A stretch of 22,440 bases of DNA from positions 1 to 22,440 of IMG/VR virus record IMGVR_UViG_3300010883_000553; one strand, given 5' to 3'. How positions within the stretch are numbered: position 1 is the first letter of the stretch; every line of letters begins with the position of its first letter. Of this stretch, positions 8,201 to 14,550 are shown in pieces. The notes beneath the pieces are model-generated. The model searched no databases, had not been told where the DNA came from, and was given only the letters and a program-made list of their open reading frames with translations. Made by a program: the position numbers and the translations under genes. The stretch comes from a virus.

Positions 8201-8680
8201 ATAGCGATTGTCTCCCTCATATGATTTCGAGATAAGTGCAAAAATATTGTTAAGCCCCACTTGATTCTGCGCGATGAGAATAAGGTGATTCTTTTTCTTT
8301 ATGATATTAGCTTTAGATTTAGAATCGCCTTCATTCTCAATCGACATGTTGTCCGAGTTTTTTAGTTTTCTCGCTTCCTTTTTATCCTCTTTCGCTTTCT
8401 CATATGCTTCTTTCCATTTATCAATCGATGGCAAAAAGTATGCCTCAACCCCAAAAATAGGTTTGAAATTTTTACCTTGCTCTTTCATTTTTCTTGCATG
8501 AAGGATTTGGTAAGACATGCCGTTAGCATTACCGTGGTCTGTTAAGGCCAACGCCTCACTTCCATTCTCGTAGGCGAAGTCCATGTGCTCCTGCGGGTAG
8601 CCAAGCGCATCGAAGGGTGACCCCACTACACTATGTGCGTGTAGTCCTACAAAAGGTATTGATGATTTTTTTCTCTCCAC
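5255..8680 (-). CDS. dnaE: DNA polymerase III alpha subunit (family C replicase)
   Basis: The protein has about 1141 residues, the usual DnaE length. An N-terminal PHP domain (HAHS near 14-17, TDHGN near 47-51, ADSHYPT near 256) carries a Lys/Glu-rich insertion at about 87-131. The palm has GPGRGSAAGS near 427 and the catalytic aspartates in YPDIDYD (about 469 and 471) and FDFLGLSTL (about 634). Fingers follow (YRPGPL; FIFQEQ-like LIFQEQIALLAHKLG; GYGFNKSHAVSYSVLSYQCAWL), then a helix-hairpin-helix and an OB-like C-terminus. No intein is seen. I chose GTG at 8680: GGAGG lies 5 bases before it, whereas the in-frame TTG at 8692 has no such site and would sit about 5 bases from the predicted transcript start. 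It has its own promoter. It is the probable replicase; no phage clamp or loader gene is in the window. Confidence 0.95.
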   Translation of the reverse strand: MERKKSSIPFVGLHAHSVVGSPFDALGYPQEHMDFAYENGSEALALTDHGNANGMSYQILHARKMKEQGKNFKPIFGVEAYFLPSIDKWKEAYEKAKEDKKEARKLKNSDNMSIENEGDSKSKANIIKKKNHLILIAQNQVGLNNIFALISKSYEGDNRYRYPRVDYKLLEEHNEGVIASSACLGGVYAGNYWDNRDDGSDAVLKAMRETTERMQAIFGDRWYGELQWFSAPEQHELNKHIIQMAEEYSMELISTADSHYPTPDAWKDRELYKRLGFLGRAQKPEWMTDELPVDIEELGMELFPKNGDQMWESYKKYSSMCGVEYDDELVLNSITNTHKIAFERIEDFMPDSTVRLPGFVVPPDHTATGALTKLAIEGLKDMNLHKKLNYVDRLKEEIKVIDERGFSKYFLTMKAIADRANDVMLAGPGRGSAAGSLLSYVLGITQIDPIKYDLLFSRFIRRDTKDYPDIDYDVSDRMKLTNLLIDEWGADTVVPISNYNTLQLRSLIKDVSKFYNVPFTEVNPVTSKMIQEATPAAKKKHGIKSGVYVPTFEETMEFSTTLRNYLDKYPFIKTHIEAIYGSVRSISRHAGGVVIGEQLDKYMPLISNKGVVQTPWSEGQNVRHLEPLGFIKFDFLGLSTLRMIEVAIEHILERHHGMKNVTYNDIRKYYNETLHPDVIDLNDENVYQNIFHKGNFAGVFQFTQEGAQEFCVKAKPKNIIDISAITSIYRPGPLGANVDKSYVEAKDSPENIHYIHPLLREVTQETYGFLIFQEQIALLAHKLGNNISLDEGNALRKLLTKKGTGSAVSAKIKIEKKFIEGCMEKGIDKISAEKLWANFEYFSGYGFNKSHAVSYSVLSYQCAWLLNYYPSEWVAAFLDREPEGRKELAINIAKKMGYEIQPIDINLSTTKWVISEDDKSLIQPFNSIKGLGEAAIKQIIDNRPFHTAEELLFNEDISYSKLNKRVLDVLCRCGSLDNLIDERFTGAKHFWGAVACERPKNKKKFLNNIEAFASEGEFSDEERIRHISDLTGVFPFDIVVNKDVQRKLQEYCVPPLGEWDTDLGVAWFVPREIVRKKTKNGKDYWVVRVLDPTSTITSIKCWGVKKEDELHINRPYMARLDYDEQWGFSTRSIRHNFKLLG

Positions 8681-8685
8681 AACTT

Positions 8686-8690
8686 CCTCC
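8686..8690 (-). promoter_or_regulatory. Ribosome-binding site deciding the dnaE start
   Basis: GGAGG on the minus strand, 5 bases before GTG (8680-8678). It would lie inside the coding sequence if translation began at the upstream TTG (8692-8690), so it argues for the GTG start. Confidence 0.75.
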
Positions 8691-8703
8691 AATCTCGGAC
8701 TAA

Positions 8704-8732
8704 ATCATAACAATATAGCCAGGATTTGTCAA
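8704..8732 (-). promoter_or_regulatory. Strong sigma-70-type promoter for dnaE
   Basis: TTGACA (8732-8727), 17-base spacer, TATGAT (8709-8704) with TG one base upstream (extended -10). The predicted start near 8697 gives a leader of about 17 bases to the GTG. The -35 box overlaps the stop codon of the cysteine synthase gene. Confidence 0.8.
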
Positions 8733-9595
8733 TCAAATATACTCAAATATCTTTCCCCGCGATCACACAGAAAAGTGACCACCACCCCTTCAAATTCATT
8801 GTCTTTCATCCATCGTTCAGAAGCTAGCACATTGGCCCCAGAGCTTATGCCGACAAGAAGGCCATCCTCTCTCGCCAATTTTTTCGCTCTCTCGATGGCT
8901 TCCTCGGTCGTTATGCTAATCACTTCGTCTATCTCTTCGCGGTTCGCTAAGTAGTCTCCTCCATCCCCGATCCCCTGTATGCCGTGTGCGTGGCTCTCGG
9001 CAGGCGTCACCATTACAAACTTAGGCATTGGATCTACAAATCTCTCTAGAGCCCTTTTTGTTCCCATTATAGTTCCACCAGTCCCGGCACCAGATACTAT
9101 CGCGGCAATTTCTCCTCTTCCTTTACTTATCAATTGCTTCTTTATTTCAAAACCAGTTGTCCACTCGTGACATTTAATATTATCGGGGTTAGCAAATTGG
9201 TTAGGAGAAAAATAGTTTTCATTTTCTTCTACCATTTTATCCCTTAGTTCAATAGCTCCCTCAAAATCACTTTCGCCTACTTCGATTATTTGTGCTCCGA
9301 AGAGCCTCATCATTTGTTTTCTCTCTTCACTCATGTTGCTTGGTAATATGATGATTACTTTATAGCCCTTTACCGAGCCTAGCATAGAGAAGGAGATGCC
9401 TGTGTTTCCCGACGATGCCTCAACAATAGTATCTCCCGGCTTTATTTCGCCTCGTTCTTCCGCCTTCGTTAAAACATAGTATGTCATCCTGTCTTTGATA
9501 GAACCAGTTGGACTGTATGTTTCAAGTTTTGCAAATAAATTTGGAGCCAATTGAATTAATGGTGTCTCTCCGATATAATTTAAAATATCACTCAT
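8729..9595 (-). CDS. cysK: PLP-dependent cysteine synthase (O-acetylserine sulfhydrylase family, CysK/CysM-like)
   Basis: The 288-residue protein is a fold-type II PLP enzyme that would make cysteine from O-acetylserine (or O-phosphoserine) and sulfide or thiosulfate. Seen in order: GETPLIQL near 9, PTGSIKDR near 29-36 with the Schiff-base Lys34, SSGNTGIS near 61-68 (substrate loop), GAGTGGT near 154-160 (PLP phosphate cup), HGIQGIG near 189-195, GISSGAN near 237-243, and CDRGERYLS near 277-285. This last motif is closer to CysM than to CysK. It is about 30 residues shorter than E. coli CysK, mainly at the C-terminus. All catalytic motifs are intact, so an active enzyme is likely. It overlaps the nucleotidyltransferase-like gene by 8 bases and ends the operon. 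Specificity (free sulfide or a carrier protein) cannot be read from the sequence. Confidence 0.92.
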   Translation of the reverse strand: MSDILNYIGETPLIQLAPNLFAKLETYSPTGSIKDRMTYYVLTKAEERGEIKPGDTIVEASSGNTGISFSMLGSVKGYKVIIILPSNMSEERKQMMRLFGAQIIEVGESDFEGAIELRDKMVEENENYFSPNQFANPDNIKCHEWTTGFEIKKQLISKGRGEIAAIVSGAGTGGTIMGTKRALERFVDPMPKFVMVTPAESHAHGIQGIGDGGDYLANREEIDEVISITTEEAIERAKKLAREDGLLVGISSGANVLASERWMKDNEFEGVVVTFLCDRGERYLSIFD

Positions 9596-10457
9596 TCTCT
9601 ACTCCAATCCCCTTTAGTGAGCGTGGGTTTAATATCCTCTTAACTGGGCGCCGCAACTCCTCCGGTTTGTTGGATATATAATTTTGATATCCATCCCAAC
9701 TGCTTATATTAAAGTAGTAAGGTGTTTCTTCAATGATCTCAAAATCTAAATCACAAAATACATCACTTAAACTAAAAAAGCGAGCGGAATACTGCTCCTC
9801 CCTCGGTAATTGCACCTTCTTATCACCCCATTCTTGATTGATAAATCGGGAGGTGCCCTTCCCTCTGACGCTATCTATAAAATACAAACACTGTTCGTAG
9901 TCGAAAGTAAAAGGCAGATATTCATCTTCAATAACCGTTTTACCTTGCCAAGATAGTGAAAAATTTTGCGGGCTAGAAATTGCTCTCCTGTGCTCTCTCA
10001 ACAATTCCGGATCATGTATTCCATACGGGAAAGACGCAAAGAACTTGTTCGGGACAAGCCAACTGCTGAGTCTTCCAATCATTTCATTTGCTACCTTGGC
10101 CCCATACAAAACACTCCATGCAAGGCTATCTCTCTTGTCTCTATCATGTGGGTGTACCGCTATATAATAGATCGGAATTCTAACTCTGACTTCATGTGAG
10201 AATGTTTCAAAATTTCTATAGGCATACACTGGATCTTCGATATAATCTCCGAGTCTAGCTCTGATCAACGGCATCATATCGTTATGACAAACTACAAATA
10301 TCGTCTCGCACCCTGCATATCCGCAACCAACGACAGCCCTCTCTATGGCAAGATAATTCTTTGCAATCGGCATTAAGCAATCATGCCATGGCATGTTAAA
10401 ATCCAGCTTTTGTCCGGCTACCGGAACAATCCCGGCGAGATGGTATCCGGGCTCCAT
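9588..10457 (-). CDS. Nucleotidyltransferase / GT-A-like protein of unknown substrate
   Basis: The product has 289 residues. The N-terminus (AGIVPVAGQKLDFN, then MPWHDCLMPIAKNYLAIERAV, then GYAGCETIFVVCHND near 50-66) follows the layout of sugar-phosphate nucleotidyltransferases. These have a Rossmann-like first strand, a loop that normally reads G-x-G-x-R, a P-K-x-L-x-P-I-like segment, and a second strand after a long helix. The G-x-G-x-R signature is degenerate here (VAGQKLD). A central part has HPHDRDKRDSLAWSVLYGA (near 132-150). I recall similar proteins in marine T4-like phages without an assigned function. It shares one base with the upstream stop (TAATG) and overlaps the cysteine synthase by 8 bases, so the pair is made together. 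It may modify sugars, nucleotides or virion glycans; unproven. Confidence 0.72.
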   Translation of the reverse strand: MEPGYHLAGIVPVAGQKLDFNMPWHDCLMPIAKNYLAIERAVVGCGYAGCETIFVVCHNDMMPLIRARLGDYIEDPVYAYRNFETFSHEVRVRIPIYYIAVHPHDRDKRDSLAWSVLYGAKVANEMIGRLSSWLVPNKFFASFPYGIHDPELLREHRRAISSPQNFSLSWQGKTVIEDEYLPFTFDYEQCLYFIDSVRGKGTSRFINQEWGDKKVQLPREEQYSARFFSLSDVFCDLDFEIIEETPYYFNISSWDGYQNYISNKPEELRRPVKRILNPRSLKGIGVENE

Positions 10458-11263
10458 TAAAGAACCTTATTATCAAAGGTTATATTGCCAAATTTAATAA
10501 ATTCTTTACGTCTTTGTGGCATAATCTCTCTCTTCATGAAATCTAATTTAATAGGCCGGTACCTAGGTACATCGGGTTTGTGTCTATAAAATCCATTCCG
10601 TGGGCCTCTTAATTCATTTTTTTTAAGGGTCCTTTCTGCACTAAACCTGCTCATTGTATCGGAGAAATCAAACTTTTTAAGTTGTTTATCAGTAAGAAAT
10701 GATTGCGTAATAACAAGATTTTCTGGTTTTTTCCTAATGATGACCTTCTTCGCCAAAGCGCTGTCTTTATTGAATAATTCTAAAAAATGTACTTCTCTAT
10801 TTATATTTGATTTGAACCAATCATATACAATATTTATATCTGTTTTTTGGGTTATATTGAATGGCAAGCCAGAAATCAAATTATCATCAAAAATACGAAG
10901 TGTCGTATAATGGACCTTGATCCTCGTAGTATCAGATATGATAATACTCAAGAGATTATCTTCTGGTTCAATTCTAATTGAATCTACTTTTCGGTTAATA
11001 GGGGCTTTGCCATCAAGACATAAATCGAACAAAAGCTGATCTATTAAAGTCTTTTTGTTTGCTATCATTGTGTCGTATTCGAGGGATTGAAGTGTCTCTT
11101 CGTCCCTAAATATCTCAAACTGGAATGTCTCCTCCAGTCCGTTAACAATGAGCTTACAATTATTTTTCTTCGCATAAACAAAAGAGGCCAGATTGTTTCC
11201 AATCACAACCTCTTCCCAGGTATAAACATGGTTGTCTATCCTAGCATCCAATTGGTGGCTCAC
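10457..11263 (-). CDS. Phage protein of unknown function, possible Rossmann-like N-terminus
   Basis: The product has 268 residues. Residues about 17-42 (EEVVIGNNLASFVYAKKNNCKLIVNG) look like a beta-alpha-beta unit similar to the start of a Rossmann domain, but the glycine motif is not canonical. The middle is beta-rich and hydrophobic. The last 60 residues are basic (RGPRNGFYRHKPDVPRYR and beyond) and may bind nucleic acid or a partner. No family is recognised. The start is GTG at 11263, overlapping the lytic transglycosylase-like gene by 23 bases; no strong ribosome-binding site is close, so it probably depends on coupled translation. It immediately precedes the nucleotidyltransferase-like gene, with a TAATG junction that suggests a functional pair. 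Confidence 0.65.
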   Translation of the reverse strand: MSHQLDARIDNHVYTWEEVVIGNNLASFVYAKKNNCKLIVNGLEETFQFEIFRDEETLQSLEYDTMIANKKTLIDQLLFDLCLDGKAPINRKVDSIRIEPEDNLLSIIISDTTRIKVHYTTLRIFDDNLISGLPFNITQKTDINIVYDWFKSNINREVHFLELFNKDSALAKKVIIRKKPENLVITQSFLTDKQLKKFDFSDTMSRFSAERTLKKNELRGPRNGFYRHKPDVPRYRPIKLDFMKREIMPQRRKEFIKFGNITFDNKVL

Positions 11264-11840
11264 ATGATAACTTTTTCGCCTCGGCGTGCCAATCGTTTAA
11301 AAGCCGCAGATGATTCGGTACCTCCCGACATCGACCACCCTTTTTAGGATAGCGAATACCAGTCACCCAGGCACCAATCCATTTCCTAACCTCGTCCCTG
11401 AATCTACATTGCTTTCTAACTTTCTCAAGCTTGCTGACGATGTGTTTCATCCATCCATCCGCAGCAGAGATGGGATCCGTTCGCACAGTCCCATATGCCT
11501 TTTCGTACATAGGCCATTGTTGAAGTATGCCTATTGCTTTTGGTGTCTTCCCATCTTTGCTAAATTTTCTATCTCCCTTCGCTAATGGATTATAGCCGGA
11601 CTCCATGCATGCAGCGGCAAGAATCATCCCTCTAAGATGATATGGGACATTATATTTCTCTTCTATCGCGACTAAAGACCACAATAAATCAATATTAATG
11701 TTCTCAGATTTTGCGTATTTACAATGATTAGCAGCAACCTCTACAATATTTTCATAAGTATAAACACCGTCTTCACAGTCTTTTGCTGGATGCGTACTGG
11801 CGACAAAAATCGTCGTTAAAGCTAAAATTAAAGCAGTCAT
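11241..11840 (-). CDS. Exported lytic transglycosylase/lysozyme-like protein
   Basis: The product has 199 residues. An N-terminal hydrophobic segment (residues 2-16, LILALTTIFVAS) ending before THPAK looks like a signal peptide or signal anchor, though it lacks the usual early Lys/Arg. Residues about 55-125 resemble the SLT/goose-lysozyme fold: LRGMILAAACMESGYNPLA with candidate catalytic Glu80, then AIGILQQWP near 102-110 (the G-L-x-Q element). Cysteines at 22, 40, 78, 145 and near the C-terminus could form disulfides in the periplasm. It would cut the glycan chain of peptidoglycan. It lies inside a replication and metabolism operon between the GroES-like gene and an unknown gene, unlike the amidase in the late block. 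ATG with GGAG about 6 bases upstream. Confidence 0.75.
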   Translation of the reverse strand: MTALILALTTIFVASTHPAKDCEDGVYTYENIVEVAANHCKYAKSENINIDLLWSLVAIEEKYNVPYHLRGMILAAACMESGYNPLAKGDRKFSKDGKTPKAIGILQQWPMYEKAYGTVRTDPISAADGWMKHIVSKLEKVRKQCRFRDEVRKWIGAWVTGIRYPKKGGRCREVPNHLRLLNDWHAEAKKLSCEPPIGC

Positions 11841-11841
11841 T

Positions 11842-12123
11842 CTATTCTCCTTCTCCGTTTGTTATAGCAAGCACATAATTCTCTAATAATAAATTAACCT
11901 CTTCGTCTGCCACGATGACGGTTTGAAGCATGGAATTTTCAAAGATTATTTCATCACCCTCAGACAAATCAATTTTGCAATCTTTTGCTATCAATTGAAC
12001 CTTCCCGAAACCATATTGCTCGGCGGGTTTGAACCCCTCCGGAAGAAGCACCGTTGACGATTCTTCCTCGTCTGTCAATTTAACATCAATTAAAATCATT
12101 CTATTTACCGGTCTAAAATTCAT
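11842..12123 (-). CDS. GroES-like co-chaperonin
   Basis: The 93-residue protein follows GroES along its whole length: NFRPVNRMILIDV (GroES N-I-R-P-L-x-D-R-V-I-V), an acidic mobile loop TDEEESSTVLLPEG (the GroEL-binding I-V-L is V-L-L here), GKVQLIAKD, LSEGDEIIFEN (V-K-V-G-D-x-V-I-F) and the closing VADEEVNLLLENYVLAIT. GroES works as a heptameric lid on GroEL; phage versions such as T4 gp31 replace host GroES to fold the large capsid protein. No GroEL gene is in the window, so it would use the host chaperonin. It lies 1 base before the lytic transglycosylase-like gene and 9 bases after nrdJ. The fold call is by eye and fairly secure; the function is inferred from T4-type phages. Confidence 0.75.
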   Translation of the reverse strand: MNFRPVNRMILIDVKLTDEEESSTVLLPEGFKPAEQYGFGKVQLIAKDCKIDLSEGDEIIFENSMLQTVIVADEEVNLLLENYVLAITNGEGE

Positions 12124-12132
12124 CGGATTCTC

Positions 12133-14550
12133 CTATCCACATTTAGCATAACCACAAGATGTGCAAGTGACACAACCTTCGACATATACGAGGCCCTCGG
12201 AATTACATTCCGTGCAAGTTTTATCGGATGCCTTACTACCATCTTGAATATATTTTTTTAATACTCTCGCAATCACTTTTGAGAAACTAAACACATCGCT
12301 ATCTCTATCTTTATTTAATTGTTCTACAACGTATTGTACACCAGAACCGTGCCTCATTGCAAGAGAAATCATCCTAGTGAATACTGAGTGGTTCGGATTA
12401 TCGAAAACTTTCACAACATTTTTAATAACAATTTCATCTCCATCCTCACCAAACTTCAAATCATAAATGCTATTAGTACTCTTTCTTGTATGTTTTATGA
12501 TTGTACCCTCCGTGTACCTTCTCGGTATTTCAACAAAAGTAGATAAGCCGCCCATAATTTCATAAGGTTTCTCTTTAATGAGACCTACTAGTATAGTCCA
12601 CTCCTCCCCTCTAATCGTTGGCCTGTGTATTTCGCAATTAAGTTCAATGGGCCGCTTTGGAGAATTGTTTTGAGGGAATGGATCGCCTGGGCTCCGCGCC
12701 GAATCCTCCGATATCAAAACTCCAGATCGTGATCCATCAACATAGACTGTAACCCCTTTAAGTCCGTTTCTCCATGCATCAAAATATAGGTCTCCTACTA
12801 CTTTGGAAGAAGTTCCTTTGGGTAAGTTGATTGTTGAACTGATCGAATGGTCAATGTGTCGTTGTATGACCGACTGTATGCTGATTCTTTTCGTCCAATC
12901 AATTTGATTGCTTTCAGTAAAGAATTCAGGTAAGTCCTCAACTCCATACTTATCAATATATTGTTGTGCGTTGTGATGAAAAACCTTAAACTCCTTCCAC
13001 CTATCCCCTAGATCATCTACAAAATCAACTTCTGCCTCCTCACTATGATCCAATTTTCTTCTACGAATATAAGAGTTTCTAAACACTGGTTCTAGCCCAG
13101 AGCTTGTCTGGCTCATAATAGAAACTGATCCAGTTGGAGCGTTAGTCAGAATAGAGATATTTCTTCTCCCGTGCTTTTGTATTCTTTCTCGTAATCCTTT
13201 TGGTAGAGATTTTATAAAGGCGTTATCCTTCTCCGTGTCCCAAGAGAAAACAGGGAAAGAACCTCTCTCAATAGCAAGTTCTACGCTCTCTTCATACGAT
13301 GAGATTTTCAAAGTCTTATAAATTTTATCAATAACTTTGAGACTTTCGTCCGAATCATAGGCTATATTTAAACAAGCTAGTGCATCCGCAAGCCCATGAG
13401 TGCCAAGACCAGTTCTTCTGCCATTTGTACAAGTATCATAAAGTTTTTGCCATAATTCCTTTTCATCCTGCGTGTCCGACACCGTTCTAATATTTTCAAG
13501 TTTTTCCAGTTCTAACTCTACAAGATCGTCAGATAACCGCATCGCAGATGAAACTATCTGTGAAAATTCTTTAAAATCAAAAGCTGCCTTCTTAGTAAAC
13601 GGATTTTTTACAAAATTCTTTAAATTAATCGAGATCAATCTACAACTATCATAAGCAGACAGTGGTAATTCCGCGCAGGGGTTGACACACACTGTCTTAA
13701 ATTGGTCATATTCATTTGCTGGAAGATACTTCAGGATATTATCCCACATTAAAAGTCCTGGCTCCGCCGTTTTAGTAGCAGAGTCCACAATAAGCTCCCA
13801 AAGTTTAACAGCCTCTATTTCTTTAGTTGTCGTGGGATCCTGAGAGTCAATCGGAAATTGCAAAGTAAACATTTGCTTATTCTCTACCGCTTGCATGAAG
13901 CGATCACTTATCTTGACAGATACATTCGCACCAGTAACTTTCGTTAAGTCACGCTTCATTCTAACAAACTGTTCAATGTCCGGGTGTCTGATGTCCATGC
14001 TAATCATAAGCGCGCCACGGCGCCCATTTTGGCCAATCATTCGGCACACATACGAATAAAAATCAGCGAAGCTCCACGCGCCACTAGTAGTCCCAGCGGA
14101 ATTATTCACAGATGTCTTCTCCGGGCGTAAATGAGAAATATCAAGTCCAACTCCACATCTGCGCTTAAATAAATTCGCGATATCTTTGCCAGTATCCACA
14201 ATGGAGGAAATATTATCTTCAGGTGGGCCGACAACTACACAATTCGATAAAGATACATTAACATGATTGTTCCCAATTCCCATCATAGGCGACCCTTGAG
14301 GAACAATGTAATCAAAATTATTTAGTACTTCAAACACCTCATCTTCCGACATTGCGCGCGTACCATTAAATTTCTTCTCCACTCTTGCGAACTCTTTAGC
14401 AAGGCGCTTGTGCATATCTTCCGGTGTCTTTTCTAAAAAATTGCCGTCCTTATCCTTTAAGCAATATTTTGTCAGCCAAACATTGGTGGCCAATTCATCA
14501 CCATTAAAATACTCTAAAGTACTTTGTTCAGTTTCTCTTTTATCGTACAT
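12133..14550 (-). CDS. nrdJ: Class II (adenosylcobalamin-dependent) ribonucleoside reductase
   Basis: The 805-residue enzyme reduces ribonucleotides to deoxyribonucleotides without oxygen dependence, using B12 to make the thiyl radical. The active site is NPCAE (290-294) with radical Cys292, Asn290 and Glu294. The redox pair is Cys104 (SNC) and Cys303 (DSC). The 104-292 and 292-303 spacings match those known for NrdJ. RCGVGLDISHLRP near 131-143, GRRGALMISMDIRHPDI near 176-192 and APTGSVSIMSQTSSGLEPVF confirm the class. The C-terminus has CTEC...CVTCTSC with a final KCG, the metal-binding and redox tail. No partner NrdB is present or needed. No intein or intron interrupts it. ATG at 14550 directly follows the dnaB stop, with AAGGAG 7 bases upstream. 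The host or medium must supply cobalamin. Confidence 0.96.
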   Translation of the reverse strand: MYDKRETEQSTLEYFNGDELATNVWLTKYCLKDKDGNFLEKTPEDMHKRLAKEFARVEKKFNGTRAMSEDEVFEVLNNFDYIVPQGSPMMGIGNNHVNVSLSNCVVVGPPEDNISSIVDTGKDIANLFKRRCGVGLDISHLRPEKTSVNNSAGTTSGAWSFADFYSYVCRMIGQNGRRGALMISMDIRHPDIEQFVRMKRDLTKVTGANVSVKISDRFMQAVENKQMFTLQFPIDSQDPTTTKEIEAVKLWELIVDSATKTAEPGLLMWDNILKYLPANEYDQFKTVCVNPCAELPLSAYDSCRLISINLKNFVKNPFTKKAAFDFKEFSQIVSSAMRLSDDLVELELEKLENIRTVSDTQDEKELWQKLYDTCTNGRRTGLGTHGLADALACLNIAYDSDESLKVIDKIYKTLKISSYEESVELAIERGSFPVFSWDTEKDNAFIKSLPKGLRERIQKHGRRNISILTNAPTGSVSIMSQTSSGLEPVFRNSYIRRRKLDHSEEAEVDFVDDLGDRWKEFKVFHHNAQQYIDKYGVEDLPEFFTESNQIDWTKRISIQSVIQRHIDHSISSTINLPKGTSSKVVGDLYFDAWRNGLKGVTVYVDGSRSGVLISEDSARSPGDPFPQNNSPKRPIELNCEIHRPTIRGEEWTILVGLIKEKPYEIMGGLSTFVEIPRRYTEGTIIKHTRKSTNSIYDLKFGEDGDEIVIKNVVKVFDNPNHSVFTRMISLAMRHGSGVQYVVEQLNKDRDSDVFSFSKVIARVLKKYIQDGSKASDKTCTECNSEGLVYVEGCVTCTSCGYAKCG

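Noticed and set aside
12133-14550. Intein or group I intron in nrdJ or dnaE, as is common in phages
   Set aside because: Both genes read through with all motifs at normal spacing and no endonuclease motif, so no insertion is present.
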